Source: Eleusine coracana subsp. coracana
Taxonomy: Eukaryota > Streptophyta > Magnoliopsida > Poales > Poaceae
NCBI GenBank assembly: GCA_032690845.1
Contig: CM064427.1
Span: 3,855,501 to 3,919,500 of the forward strand
Direction of reading: 5' to 3'
Length of the DNA stretch: 64,000 bases
How positions within the stretch are numbered: position 1 is the stretch's first letter; each line of letters begins with the position of its first letter. Position numbers and translations under genes: made by a program. The notes under the pieces are model-generated. The model ran no database searches and was not told where the DNA came from. It was given only the letters and a program-made list of their open reading frames with translations. Of this stretch, positions 44,694-55,508 are shown piece after piece.

Positions 44694-47600
44694 TGTGACA
44701 CCCTAGTGTCACTACATTCTTTGGTCACATGATCGCACCTAATTCTGGTTTAGCAAGTCATAACTCAATTTTGGTTGCATTTCAAATTTATTTGAATTTT
44801 AATTCAAACCAAAGTATGGTTAGGTTGTGAAGCAACTTCAGATTCTTCCATACAACTAGGTGCTATCATAAATTTATGTGATAAGGTTTGCCATAAAAGA
44901 ATTTTAGGAAATTTCTTATAATTTTATTCAAATAAGAAATGCCCTAATTAATTCCAAGAAGTTTGAATTTTATCCATTCTCAAATAAATGGCAAACTTAA
45001 ACTATTAGGTTTTGGACCTGGCCACCTGGCACATTGTGTCCTACACAACTAACTTAAACTATTAGGTTTTGGACCTGGCCACCTGGCACATTGTGTCCTA
45101 CACAACTAAGGATTTTGTACAAATTTTGCCAAGTCCATTTGAAGTCCAGAACTATTTTATTTCTATTTATCAAGTGGTAGCCGAGATAATTCATAGAAAA
45201 AGTTTAAAACCTGCTCGTGGGACCCACTAGTCAGTCTCTCACCTCACTCCCTTCTCTCTCTCTCGCTGGCACCCGAGTGCCATGCGCGTCGACACCAAGC
45301 AGCCCGCGTGTCACCGCCCGCCCATCGACGCCAGAGATCAAAACCCCACCTCGAAACCCGTCGCCGGTTCCTCCCTCGGCTCCTCCGTCACTTTCCTCAG
45401 CGTTTCCGCGCTCACAACTCTCTCCCGACCTCGTTCTCTCCTCCTCCCAGTCGCCATTGCTGCCACCTCCTGGAACTCAACGTTGACGTAAAACTCACAC
45501 CACCAAGCCCGAGCTATTGATCAAGATGGAAGCGTCTTAAACCCAGTAATCATCCAGAACAAACTTCACCTCAATCAATGTTCGAGTTAGAGAGAATTTG
45601 AAGAAAAATCTGAGCTCCCTGTTTTTGGTTGCCGAACCATGATCTCGTGAAATACTTCCTCTTCGATTTCTCCGACGGGATTCAAGCCAGGCAAGTTTTC
45701 CCCTTCCACCGCCGTCGGCCGCCATGGAGCTCGACAGTGGTAAACCGATCTAGACATCCTTCTTCTCCTCGGTGACCACACAAGCTTGTCATCTGAACCT
45801 CCACGTCGAGCCCTAGTCATCGCCGTCCTTCTCTGTTCCTCCGCCGCTCGACGCCCATCAACTACGGTGAGTCTCTCTCCTCGCGAACCCCACCAGAGCC
45901 CTCGCCTTAGTGTGCTCGATGTTCTGGTGAACACAAAGTCCAATTTCAGTGAGCACAAAGTCCGCCAGTGAGCTCCGAAATCGCTACAGCGACAGCGCCG
46001 CCGCGCCCTTGCGCCAGCGTGAGATTCAAATGACCAGTGGCAGTTTTGTAAATAACGTGAATTGTTAAATGGAAATTCCAGAAAATGTTGAAATCTTGTA
46101 AAAGTCATATCTAGAGTTTTATAGCTCCTAAAATAGCAAAGTAAATTTTGTTAGTTTCCTTGACATAAGTACTATGCACTGAACATGTTGTTGCACCTGG
46201 TTATCATATAAATTTTGGATGTAGGATTTATTTAGTGTAAACCCTAATAAATTCAAATGCTTAGTTGTATATATGATCAAATGGAAAATTCAACTGTTTT
46301 ATACTTCTCATGTCATGCTCTGTCCAGAATATAATTATTTGACCCTAGATTCTAGACATATAGTTATATAGGAATTTATCTTTGAAATGCTTAGAATTGC
46401 ATTAAACTAATTTCTCTAAAATTTTAGGGTTTGAACTTGTGCACACAAATCATGCTCAGTATGATGCATCACCCTGAATTGTTCTACGAATTTACCTTCT
46501 ATTCATATTTTACTAGAATTTATTTAGTCATAAATCTAGCTAAATGCTTTATTATTATTTTGCCCATAATATATTAGTGAAACTTGACAAACTTGCTGGT
46601 CAAGCATATATTCTTCATTAGTAGATCACTCATGTGTAGTAACAAACTTTTAAATTTGCTAAATGAATTAATTGCATCTCATGCCCTAATAAACCTATTT
46701 AAATGCAATAGAAAATGCTTTATGAACTATTAATACTAAGATTACTAGTTCTAAAGCATATGTCCACCAAAACCATGTTATGAAATAAATTTGATTTATT
46801 CTAATACATTTTGCATGTGCATCATATTTTGTTGCATTTTCTATGCATTCCTTTATTTTGATATGTCGGTATTGTTATAGGGAACATTAACTCTTCTGAG
46901 GAGGATTTTTAGAAGGATTCTTCGTGTTTCTCTACTCAAAAAGGATCTAACATCAGTACTGACTCGTAGTTGAAGCCCAAGGCAAGCTCCTGAACATTTC
47001 CGTGTATTAATATGATTAATTTCTAGTAATTGATTTACAAGATGTGTATAGATAATTTGTGCATTAAGTTTAGGAGTTGAATGAAACCCACCTGCATTTT
47101 CTGGATATGTCCTATTTTATTTTAGACATAGTATACATGTATAGGTAGTTAATAGATAAACTATTATGCTTAGTTGTAGGATCAACTCTGTTTATGGTAT
47201 TTTACATGGTTAGGTAAGAATGTTAAAATTTGGACTAAATGGGTCTGTATTGAAAAGGGCGAAGGCAAAGGACCTGTGATGGTTTTGTCTCACAAGGTGG
47301 CAATTCGTTTATGTCAATAACTAAAACCCCATAGGTGAAAGGGCAAAGATCATGTGCCTTCAAAGGACATGTCTTGCAAGGTTGTAGCCCTGTCTGTGTC
47401 GACCTGGGACCCGTTCATTGTCGGCTCTTTTTAACAAGTTCTGAACTGTACCAAAAATATGCTAGTATATGGGAACTAGTAAACTGATATAGCATTGCCA
47501 TTTTCATGTTGGACGGCAACCAAACTCTTGGTCATATGATCCAGTAGGAGTGGACAGATTCCCGAGGTAGTATGGAATGGCTGCCCAATTGGGACTTTGG

Positions 47601-48425
47601 ACCCGGACCGGCTTGTATGATGTCTTTGCGAAAAGTTGTCATACGTGTTCTTAAATAATGTGTATGTCATGTATTTCGGGTTTTCTCAGCTTGTGTAAAA
47701 CGATAGCAATCGCTGTCCCTCGCAGTAACGAGTACCGCTTATTTAGTGCATCACATCGTAGTTTAAGAACCTCACTAATAATAATGAATGGAATGTTTGG
47801 ATGAAGAATATTGTGTTTTAGTAAATCTGAACTTGATTTATTTTGTACTTGATTTAAATTTCAGATTGCTTGTTGTACTTTATATCTCTATATGCTAGTT
47901 AACTTACATTGTTATAGTTACTAGAATGTTCACTAAATTTATTTCTATCCATCTCTGAGCCTATGCATGTCTAGACTTAATACTTGTCGGGTAAGACTTG
48001 TTGAGTTTAGTAGCTCAGGCTTTGCCATGTTGTTGTTTTAATTATTTTAGGTAATAATGCTGATGCATATAAGCTACCTGTGGGAGTCCTTCCCTGGGAT
48101 ATGTCTATCCTAGAGGGTTGGTCTGCTCACTGGGAGACCGACTAGTCGCTGCTTGCTTGTGTTTTGGCTAGGTGATAATCCGTATGGGCTCGGATTTATC
48201 ATAATTGCTTGTATCGTCGAGGTGTACATTGTAGACGCTTGATCACGCTATCTTCCACTGTTTTCAAATCTGATCTTGTAATATTTCCGCTGCAATTAAC
48301 ACTTATACTCTGATGTAAAATAAATAATACTCCATTTTACGTAATTTGAACTTGATCGGTTGTTATATTATCTTGTGTCTGCTTAATCAGCACCTCAGAA
48401 ACTTCGGTCCAAGAGGGTTGTGACA
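44694..48425 (+). repeat. Long LTR (3.7 kb) of a Tekay-type element
   Basis: The stretch begins TGTGACACCC just after a polypurine tract and ends GGGTTGTGACA just before a primer-binding site, giving TG...CA ends and LTR-appropriate neighbours on both sides. A length of 3.7 kb is long but within what is known for Tekay/Del LTRs. It includes a GC-rich block (45200-46020) with chance ORFs and a 57-bp tandem duplication. Whether the whole interval is one LTR, or contains small later insertions, cannot be settled without a second copy. Confidence 0.6.
44995..45108 (+). repeat. Perfect 57-bp tandem duplication
   Basis: The unit starting ACTTAAACTATTAGG and ending CTACACAACTA occurs twice head-to-tail (44995-45051 and 45052-45108) with no difference between copies, inside the long LTR. 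Confidence 0.9.
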
Positions 48426-48427
48426 GC

Positions 48428-48438
48428 TGGCATCAGAG
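48428..48438 (+). other. Primer-binding site (initiator Met-tRNA type)
   Basis: TGGCATCAGAG lies two bases after the LTR end and differs by one base from the common plant PBS TGGTATCAGAG complementary to initiator methionine tRNA. It marks this side of the LTR as the 5' side of an element. Confidence 0.7.
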
Positions 48439-51400
48439 TCGTGTTCTGGCATAATACAACAATTAAGAAATATTTTGAAAATACAGCATATGCGGAGAGG
48501 ATACGTTACTATATGCCCAACTATGTATAGGAATATTAGAGTGGTGACAAAGATAACGAGTTATGTTTGAGTTGGTTTGCTATTTGGATTTTTCATTTGA
48601 CATTTATAGTCTGCTCGTAAGGATAGTGGCTTTGCGAGGTGATTCTTTTTCATGAATCGTTGCCAACATATTTTATATTCAGCTCAATGAACAAGTATGG
48701 AGCCTAGAGTTCGCTCACGAGGGCTATGGTTTCGCGAGACGGTTTCTTCCATAAATCGTGCCAAATTTTTCTGGTAGTTGATGATCATCATCGTAGGTTT
48801 ATGAGCATGGGTCCGCTTGCGAGGACCATGGCTTCGCAAGGCGGTTCGTTTCATGAACTGTTGCCAAGTAGTGTATAAACTGCTTATTTTTGTAGTTTCT
48901 TTTGAATTTGATGTAATATTTCTAAAATAATCTCTTGTAGATACACTAACTCCGTTAGAGTGTGTGTGTCAAAAACTTAGAATGTTTGCTCATGAGTATG
49001 GATCATCACCAAAAATTACGAATACCGCAATGTGTTAGTATATACATATATTTTCTTTTGAGTGAAGAACGGTTAGGATTAAAAAATTTCACTTACATTC
49101 ATGCCATGGCATATAATCAATTGAATTAAAATTTGATCTTACTTCTGATTCACCTTCTCAAATGTGTGTTTAAAACTTGAACTAACTAACTTGATGAAAT
49201 ATTGCGCTTAGGTGGATAGTTGTAGCACTAGTTCTAAAATCATATGTAATCTGCTCTGATTTTTGAAAATTCATAATCTATTAATCTTTTGGAATTTTTG
49301 AACATACCAATATGTTCTGGAAAGATATGGGAGTCCTCTTGATGTCCCAATTTCTGGATAAATGAAATTCGGAAGAAAAATGCTCCAGAAATAGATAAAT
49401 TTGAATTATGTTTCCTGTTGATCAAAATATGACAGGTTAGAGGAACAATTCCATATCTCGTGACATAGGTATCCTAAAATTTTCCATGTGTAGCCGTTGG
49501 AAATATCTCTTGATGAGCTACAACTTTGTAGTTATGAGTTTTTCATAAATCTGTACGAATTTAGGTCAGATCAGTCGAAGAAGTTCAGTCTGATTTTCTG
49601 CTCTTTGTTCAAACTGACAGAATAATAGGCTGATTGCAAAATTCATAACTGCAGTTTTACTTTCGCTAAATTGTTGAGCAAATATGGGTTGAAAAGATAT
49701 TGAAGTTATATTCAATTTACAAATCAATTGTAAATTTGAATCTTTTCACCATGGCTCCAGAATACCAAAAGTTTATACACTACTCAGTCCAGATCCTTAT
49801 GTTCCTGTATCAACTTAAAAATTTTACATATTTATTTTCGTTGATGTGGTGGACATGTCTGACTACATTCTAGAAAGCTTATGAAGTCCTCTATAAGATT
49901 ATGCTATGCATAATTTTTGAGTTTACTCTACGATTTCTAGAACTGTGAAGTTTTAACCGCAAAGAACCTGAGGAGCCCGATGCTGAAGACAAAGCCCGAA
50001 GGCCCAAGTCTCGAGACAGACTCCAACACCGTTACGCGAAGCGACATAAACTGCGATATTTAAGGATATAGCGTTACCAGGCAAGCTCTAACATTTCTTT
50101 GATCATATTGATCCCATCACAGTAGTCTAGAAACCTACTTAGAGCCTACTCTATATTGCATGCTCTCTTGAGTGCCATTGTTGTGGAATGCTTGCATGAT
50201 TGCTACCTATTTACGTATCGGTAACTCCATTGTTGTTACCGCAACCCCTCCTTGTGTGCCTTATCCTACCCTCCTCATAAGCTCCACATACACCAACATT
50301 AGATGCCTAATGTACGGTATGTAGCTATGCTTAGAAGCGCTTAGGAACCCCACGATGAGGTTCATCGCAACACCATATCATATACTTCTATTTTGAAAAT
50401 GGGTGAGTGTTTGGTGGTGTGTGTATAAGTACAATATGGGTGGTGATAAACCAACTGTATGAAGGTGAAGTTGGGTGGGATATACTCGGTTGTGAGCGAG
50501 GCTCTGTAGTAATGGTGCAGAGTATTTGGTGATGGTGTCTTCGGTGTAGATCCACCCGTCGTGGATGAGTGCTTGCCCTACCGCCTAGGAAATGGCTAGC
50601 TAAGACCTCAACTTTGTGATATTTTCAGTACGACCACAAAACCTGTATGGGTAGGACTAACGCGGATCCTAGGTAATGCAACAAGGAAGTATCACCCGAC
50701 GAAGTAGAAACAGGCTCAGAGATCGGTGTGATGAAATGGGGATAAGTCCAGTACTTGGAAAAATTGTTGGCTATGTGCCTTTGTTGTGATATGACTAAGT
50801 GTCATGATGGTGGAATCCCTGAGTTTCGTGGTGGACTTATGGGCATGCCTAGGTGAAGTGGAAGTGTTATGTGTTCCTCAATCAAGTGCATATAGCCTAT
50901 GGGTACAACGTACTAAGCTCTGCAAAGTTAACCCTAAATCATTCGGATGTCCATTGTCACGGGTCATGACACACCAAATCATTGGGCTCTTAGAGATTCC
51001 TGGATGAGTGAGTGGGTGTAGCGATACCCATGTTTTGGAAGCACAAGGTTTGGATATGGAGATCCATTCCTTTTAAAACTATGAGAACTAGTGGGAATGG
51101 TTTGTACTCCCTCCAGGGCCAACCTACTATAATTTTTACAGGTCCCCTCTTTCCTCGATATCTATTCTTAGTGAGCCCCGCATGCTCAGCAGCTAGCACA
51201 AATGCTAAACCTCTTGCCTACATCCTTGTTACAAACTCAATGCATGACTTTACCCTTGAGTAGTGTTAGGGCTTGTTGAGTACCTTATGTACTCATGGTT
51301 TGTTAATTATGGTTTTTAGCGAACGAACGCTAGAAGAGTGAAAGCAATAGGGTTTCATCGTATACTCAAATTTGCCTGTGGATAGATGTGATGTGATGTG

Positions 51401-51490
51401 ATGGATCGAAGTAAACCAGTCTTCCGCACCCTATTTCCGCTGCCTCGTCTGGATTGTAACTTAGCCATGCTTGGTAAATCATCCGTTTTC
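48439..51490. other. Non-coding retroelement-derived sequence, no gag found
   Basis: After the primer-binding site no gag or other coding sequence follows. 48613-48866 holds three ~53-bp degenerate repeats. From ~49970 to 51480 the sequence looks LTR-like, with compositional resemblance to the long LTR to its left (blocks such as AGGCAAGCTC-TAACATTTC), but termini could not be placed. Short ORFs here have no domain. Confidence 0.4.
48613..48866 (+). repeat. Three degenerate ~53-bp repeats spaced ~100 bp
   Basis: GCT(C/T)(G/A)CGAGG-C-ATGG-TTCGC(G/A)AGG-GGTT...TCATGAA-CGTTGCCAA occurs at 48613-48666, 48713-48764 and 48815-48866. They lie in the putative 5' untranslated part of the Tekay-type element after the primer-binding site. 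Confidence 0.7.
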
Positions 51491-51497
51491 CCATATT

Positions 51498-54400
51498 TTA
51501 GTATTGTATGGATTTAAGAAAATCTGAATGTGTGTACCAACTATTGATCCAGGGATTGGTACAGGATGCACAGGGATGCCTTCCTACTGTAAAAGGGGAT
51601 GGTGTCACAGCATGCCATATAGCCCATAACCTCACCACCACCCTCGTTATGTCTCCATGGTCAAGTACCTTCATTACCGTGTTGAGCCACGGTCTTGCAT
51701 CTCTTTCCTGGATTTGACTCAAGAACACTAAATCTTCACGTTCTAGCGCCCAAACCGCTTTGGCCATATTGCAATCCAGTAGAGATTGTTTCCAGCTATC
51801 CGGTTGTCCACAGATAGAGCAACAATCATTCAGCGCCATATTCCTGTGGTGTCTAACATCCCCTGTCGGAATCGACTGTCTAGCCAATTGCCACAAAAAC
51901 ACTCAGACTTTGGAAGGGACCTTGATCTTCCACAGCTCTGACCATTCCTTTTCACCTGCGCCAATATCTAAAATCCCTGCTCTATGTTCTACCCATGCAG
52001 TCCTCTGATCTCGACTGTGGACCAGCATCCTGTAGGGTGAACGGACAGTGAAGAGGCCCGGTTGTTCATAACTCCAAGCCCAGAAATCTGCTATCGGTGT
52101 GGTACTCAATGGAATGCTTATGATTGCCTCCACGTCCATCGGAATAAAACACTCCTACAGAACCTGCATGTCCCATGACCCCGTCGACATATCAATCAAC
52201 TCGCCAACATACTGAGGTGGGTTCTCCTTCAAGCAACACACTGGTCGCATCAATCCTGGCCGGGGAAGCCAGTTCATATCCCAGATTGATGTCCCTGTTC
52301 CAGATCCAATCCGCTTTATGATGCCCTATTTAAGGACATCTTTTCCTTCCACAATCGCTCGCCAGATTCGTGAAGGTGCTGGGCCAACCCGTGCCTCCAG
52401 GAACTCGCATTGCGGGAAGTGCACCGCTTTGAGGATTCTTGCACTTAGAGATAACGGGTCCTGCATAATCCTCCACCCTTGCCTAGCTAGAAGCGCCAGG
52501 TTGAAAAGATATGTGTCTCTGAAGCCAAGTCCACCCATGTATTTTGGCTTTGTCATATCTTCCCAAGCCACCCAATTGGTTCTGCGTTTCCCCTCCTTAC
52601 TGCCCCACCAAAAATTGCGCATAAGACTATCGATGTGTTTACATAATCCTTGCTGCAACTTGAAGCAGGCCATAGAGTACGTCGGTAACGCCTGTGCTAC
52701 TGACTTTAGGAGGACCTCCTTGCCCCCAGCCGACAGGCATTGCTCCATCCATCCCTGGATTCTCTTCCAAACTCGGTCTTTCAAATATTTGAAGGCGCCA
52801 TTGACCAAGTTCCCAACATCAGTCGGCATTCCCAGGTACTTTTCACTCAAGGCTTCATTATGCACATTCAGCACTCCCTTGATCTCATCCTGTGTTGCTA
52901 CTCTGACCCCTTTTGCTAAGTGAATAGAAGATTTATCCATGTTCACTTGTTGGCCAGATGCTTTGCAATAAAGGTGTATGATATTCTTCACTTCTTCCGC
53001 ACTCTCCCTAGTTGCTTTGAAGAACAGCTTGCTACAATCAGCGAAGAGGAGGTGACTAACCATCGGAGCCGATGGCACCACCGTGATACCACTGAAGTGC
53101 GATGACTGAATTCTGGATTTCAAAAGGCACGATAGACCCTCTGCTGCTAGCAAGAACAAATAGGGCGAGATAGGATCTCCTTGACGAATACCACGTGATG
53201 GTTTGAAGCTCTCTAGTTTATCACCATTAAATAAAACTAAGAAAGAAATAGAAGTTACCAATCTCATAATCATGTCCACCCAAGACCGATGAAATCCCAA
53301 ACGCACCATGATTGCTCGTAGGTAGTCCCATTCGACACGGTCGTAGGCCTTCTGCATGTCCAGCTTCAAGGCACAACATCTGGTGTCTTGTGCTCTTTTC
53401 TTCTTCATGTAATGCATGCACTCATACGTTGCGATTATATTATCTGATCTATTATATTATCTAAGATCAGCCGCCCTGGTACAAATACGGATTGCTTCTC
53501 CGAGATGATCTCTGAGAGAATCATACGTAGTCGATTTGCCACCATCTTAGATGCAATCTTATAAATAACATTACACAGGCTTATCGGTCGGTATTGGCCC
53601 ATCTCCTCAGCATTCTCCACCTTCGGTATTAAAACAATACAAGTATTGTTAACTACCGATGGATCACCAACACCCTGAAGCACCCTCTACACTACCGTGC
53701 ATACTTCATCTCCACAAATGTCCTAATGCCTCTGAAAAAATGTGCAAGGTACCCATCTGGGCCTGGGGTCTTTGTCAGAAACATCTGAAACAGGGCGGCT
53801 TTGATCTCCTCTTTGGTAAACGGCTCCAACAAAGTTGCGTTCATCTCAGCACTGACTTTGGAGGGTACGCTGTCAAATACGTTCGCCATTCCCTCTGTTC
53901 CCTCTACGCTGTACAAATCTTTGTAGAAAGCCAAGGCAATCTCGGCCATCTCCTGATCATCCTCGGTTAGCTGCCCGTTAGCCTTTCGAAGCTTAGTTAT
54001 TTTGTTTCTCCTTCTCCGTTAGCTAGCTCTCAAATGAAAAAACCTAGTATTCTTGTCTCCTTCAGTGAGCCACATAATTCGTGACCGTTGTTTCCACATT
54101 ATTTCCTCCCGATAGTTAAGCTCCACAATACGGTCTGCAATCTTAATCCTCGCATGCGACAGTCCAGCACGCGTTGGGTCCGCACACAGCTGCTCTAGCT
54201 GCTCATTGAACTGCTTCAATTCCTGGCACGTGACCAAAGGTCTGGATACCCCAAATACTCAGATGTCCGGCCACGCTCGCAAGTTTCTCTTGCAATCCTT
54301 GCAACGTGACTGCATGTCCCTCTTCTGTCCATCTCCGCGCCATCATAGTTGTGAAATCAGCATGCCTTTCACACATAACTTCGTACTTAAACTGTTTCCT

Positions 54401-55070
54401 GGCACCCCGCTTCTTCCGCCGGTTCTGTGTTTGTTGCCACCTCAACTCAATCGGCCCATGGTCTGATGCAGCTGCAGTCAAGTGCTTCTCGCCAACGGGA
54501 ATCGAACATTCCAATCTGCAGTAGCTAAAGCACAATCCAGACGCACACGACAGTAGGACCCTCCTGCTACCTTCTTCTCATATGTCCATGTACGCTACTC
54601 ATATCCAAGATCAAAGAGGCAAGGGCAGACCTACAGGGTATGTCCTATATGTCATGATATATCCTAGATCTAGATAAATAGTAGTATATATAATGTAGTT
54701 TAGGTGAAATATTAAAATCATAGAAGTTATTATAGTCTAATTGGTTTGTGAGCTAGAATTAATCCTAATACATAGAGGTCATGAGTTCAATTCCTATCAA
54801 AAACATTTTTTAAACAAAATTTTTTTTAACATACTTTAAGATAAAAGTCTAGATCCGTCACTGCAAAGAGAGCCCGCACACATGTACCATCTCGCGAAAC
54901 TCGACAATCTGTGCCGAACTCTGATCCTGAACTCCATCATGCTCCTCCCTGTGGAGGACTAGTTGGGGGTTTCGTGCCCTCTACTCTCCTTTTGTCAACA
55001 AAATGATACACATGTCGAATTCTCCCTTGCAGCTCCTTGGTGGATAACAACATCAGGAAACTTCACCAAA
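51498..55070 (-). mobile_element. L1-type LINE, inactive, with EN, RT and zinc-finger regions
   Basis: Minus-strand frames give an L1 endonuclease end (LVLHREEHDGVQDQ near 54960; TWTYEKKVAGGSYCRVRLD near 54570; SDHGPIELRW near 54450). Then follows reverse transcriptase (KTPGPDGYLAHFF near 53770; NTCIVLIPKVENAEEMGQYR; LDMQKAYDRVEWDYL; RGIRQGDPISPYLFLL) and a C-terminal zinc region (CSICGQPDSWKQSLLDCN near 51800). The catalytic Y/FADD box reads FADC (around 53040), a loss of the second catalytic Asp. Frames break near 53440 at a small ATTATATTATCT duplication and elsewhere. The 5' end is uncertain and the 3' end lacks an A tail. A hAT element is inserted in the endonuclease part. Confidence 0.85.
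54620..54863. mobile_element. Non-autonomous hAT element (244 bp) inside the LINE
   Basis: Starts CAAGGGCAGACCTACAG; its other end read in reverse is CAGTGACGGATCTAGAC, both variants of the CAGGGGCGGAxCTA hAT terminus. It is flanked by an 8-bp target duplication, CAAAGAGG (54612-54619) and CAAAGAGA (54864-54871), the length typical of hAT transposition. Removing it and one flank copy restores LINE endonuclease continuity (LFDLGYE joined to the TWTYEKK segment). AT-rich, non-coding interior. Confidence 0.85.
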
Positions 55071-55508
55071 ATCATGACATGCACTTTTTTTTATTCCTGA
55101 AGTTGTCACGCTTCTCCTTTGTTCGCCTTTGTTGTTCAGAAAAAAAAAACATTTACGCTCAAAAAAAAAGCCCATTTACTGCAGCCCAATCATAGCCTGT
55201 GGAGCCCAATCAGGCCAGCCGGGAAGGGGACCGCGAAGCCCATCCCAAAACCCAAATCCGTCGGTCGGCGCACCGCAGGCGTTCAGCCGCGAGCACGCCG
55301 GCCTTCCCACCTCGCCGCCGCCGCGGCAACGGCGCTTCGCCTCCCCACCCGGCTGCCCCCTCCCGAGTTCACCGTCGCTCACTTTTCCCGGCTCTTCCTT
55401 CCCGGAAAGGCGCAAAACTGCCGCGCCGGCGCGTCGCGTTTCGCTCTAGCCAACTGGTTCGCTGTTGCCGGCGCTCCCTCTCAAATCCGGTTCCATTCCG
55501 GCGCGGAG

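Noticed and set aside
44694..48425. Genes in the GC-rich block 45.2-46.0 kb
   Set aside because: ORFs have no domain, overlap in several frames and sit inside an LTR-bounded interval.
54720..54800. tRNA-derived SINE within the LINE
   Set aside because: A- and B-box-like words are present, but the termini and 8-bp target duplication define a hAT element; no 3' A tail.
55119..55508. Upstream extension of the telobox protein by 130 residues
   Set aside because: The frame is open but no convincing start or conserved sequence precedes ATG 55509, which has a good context.
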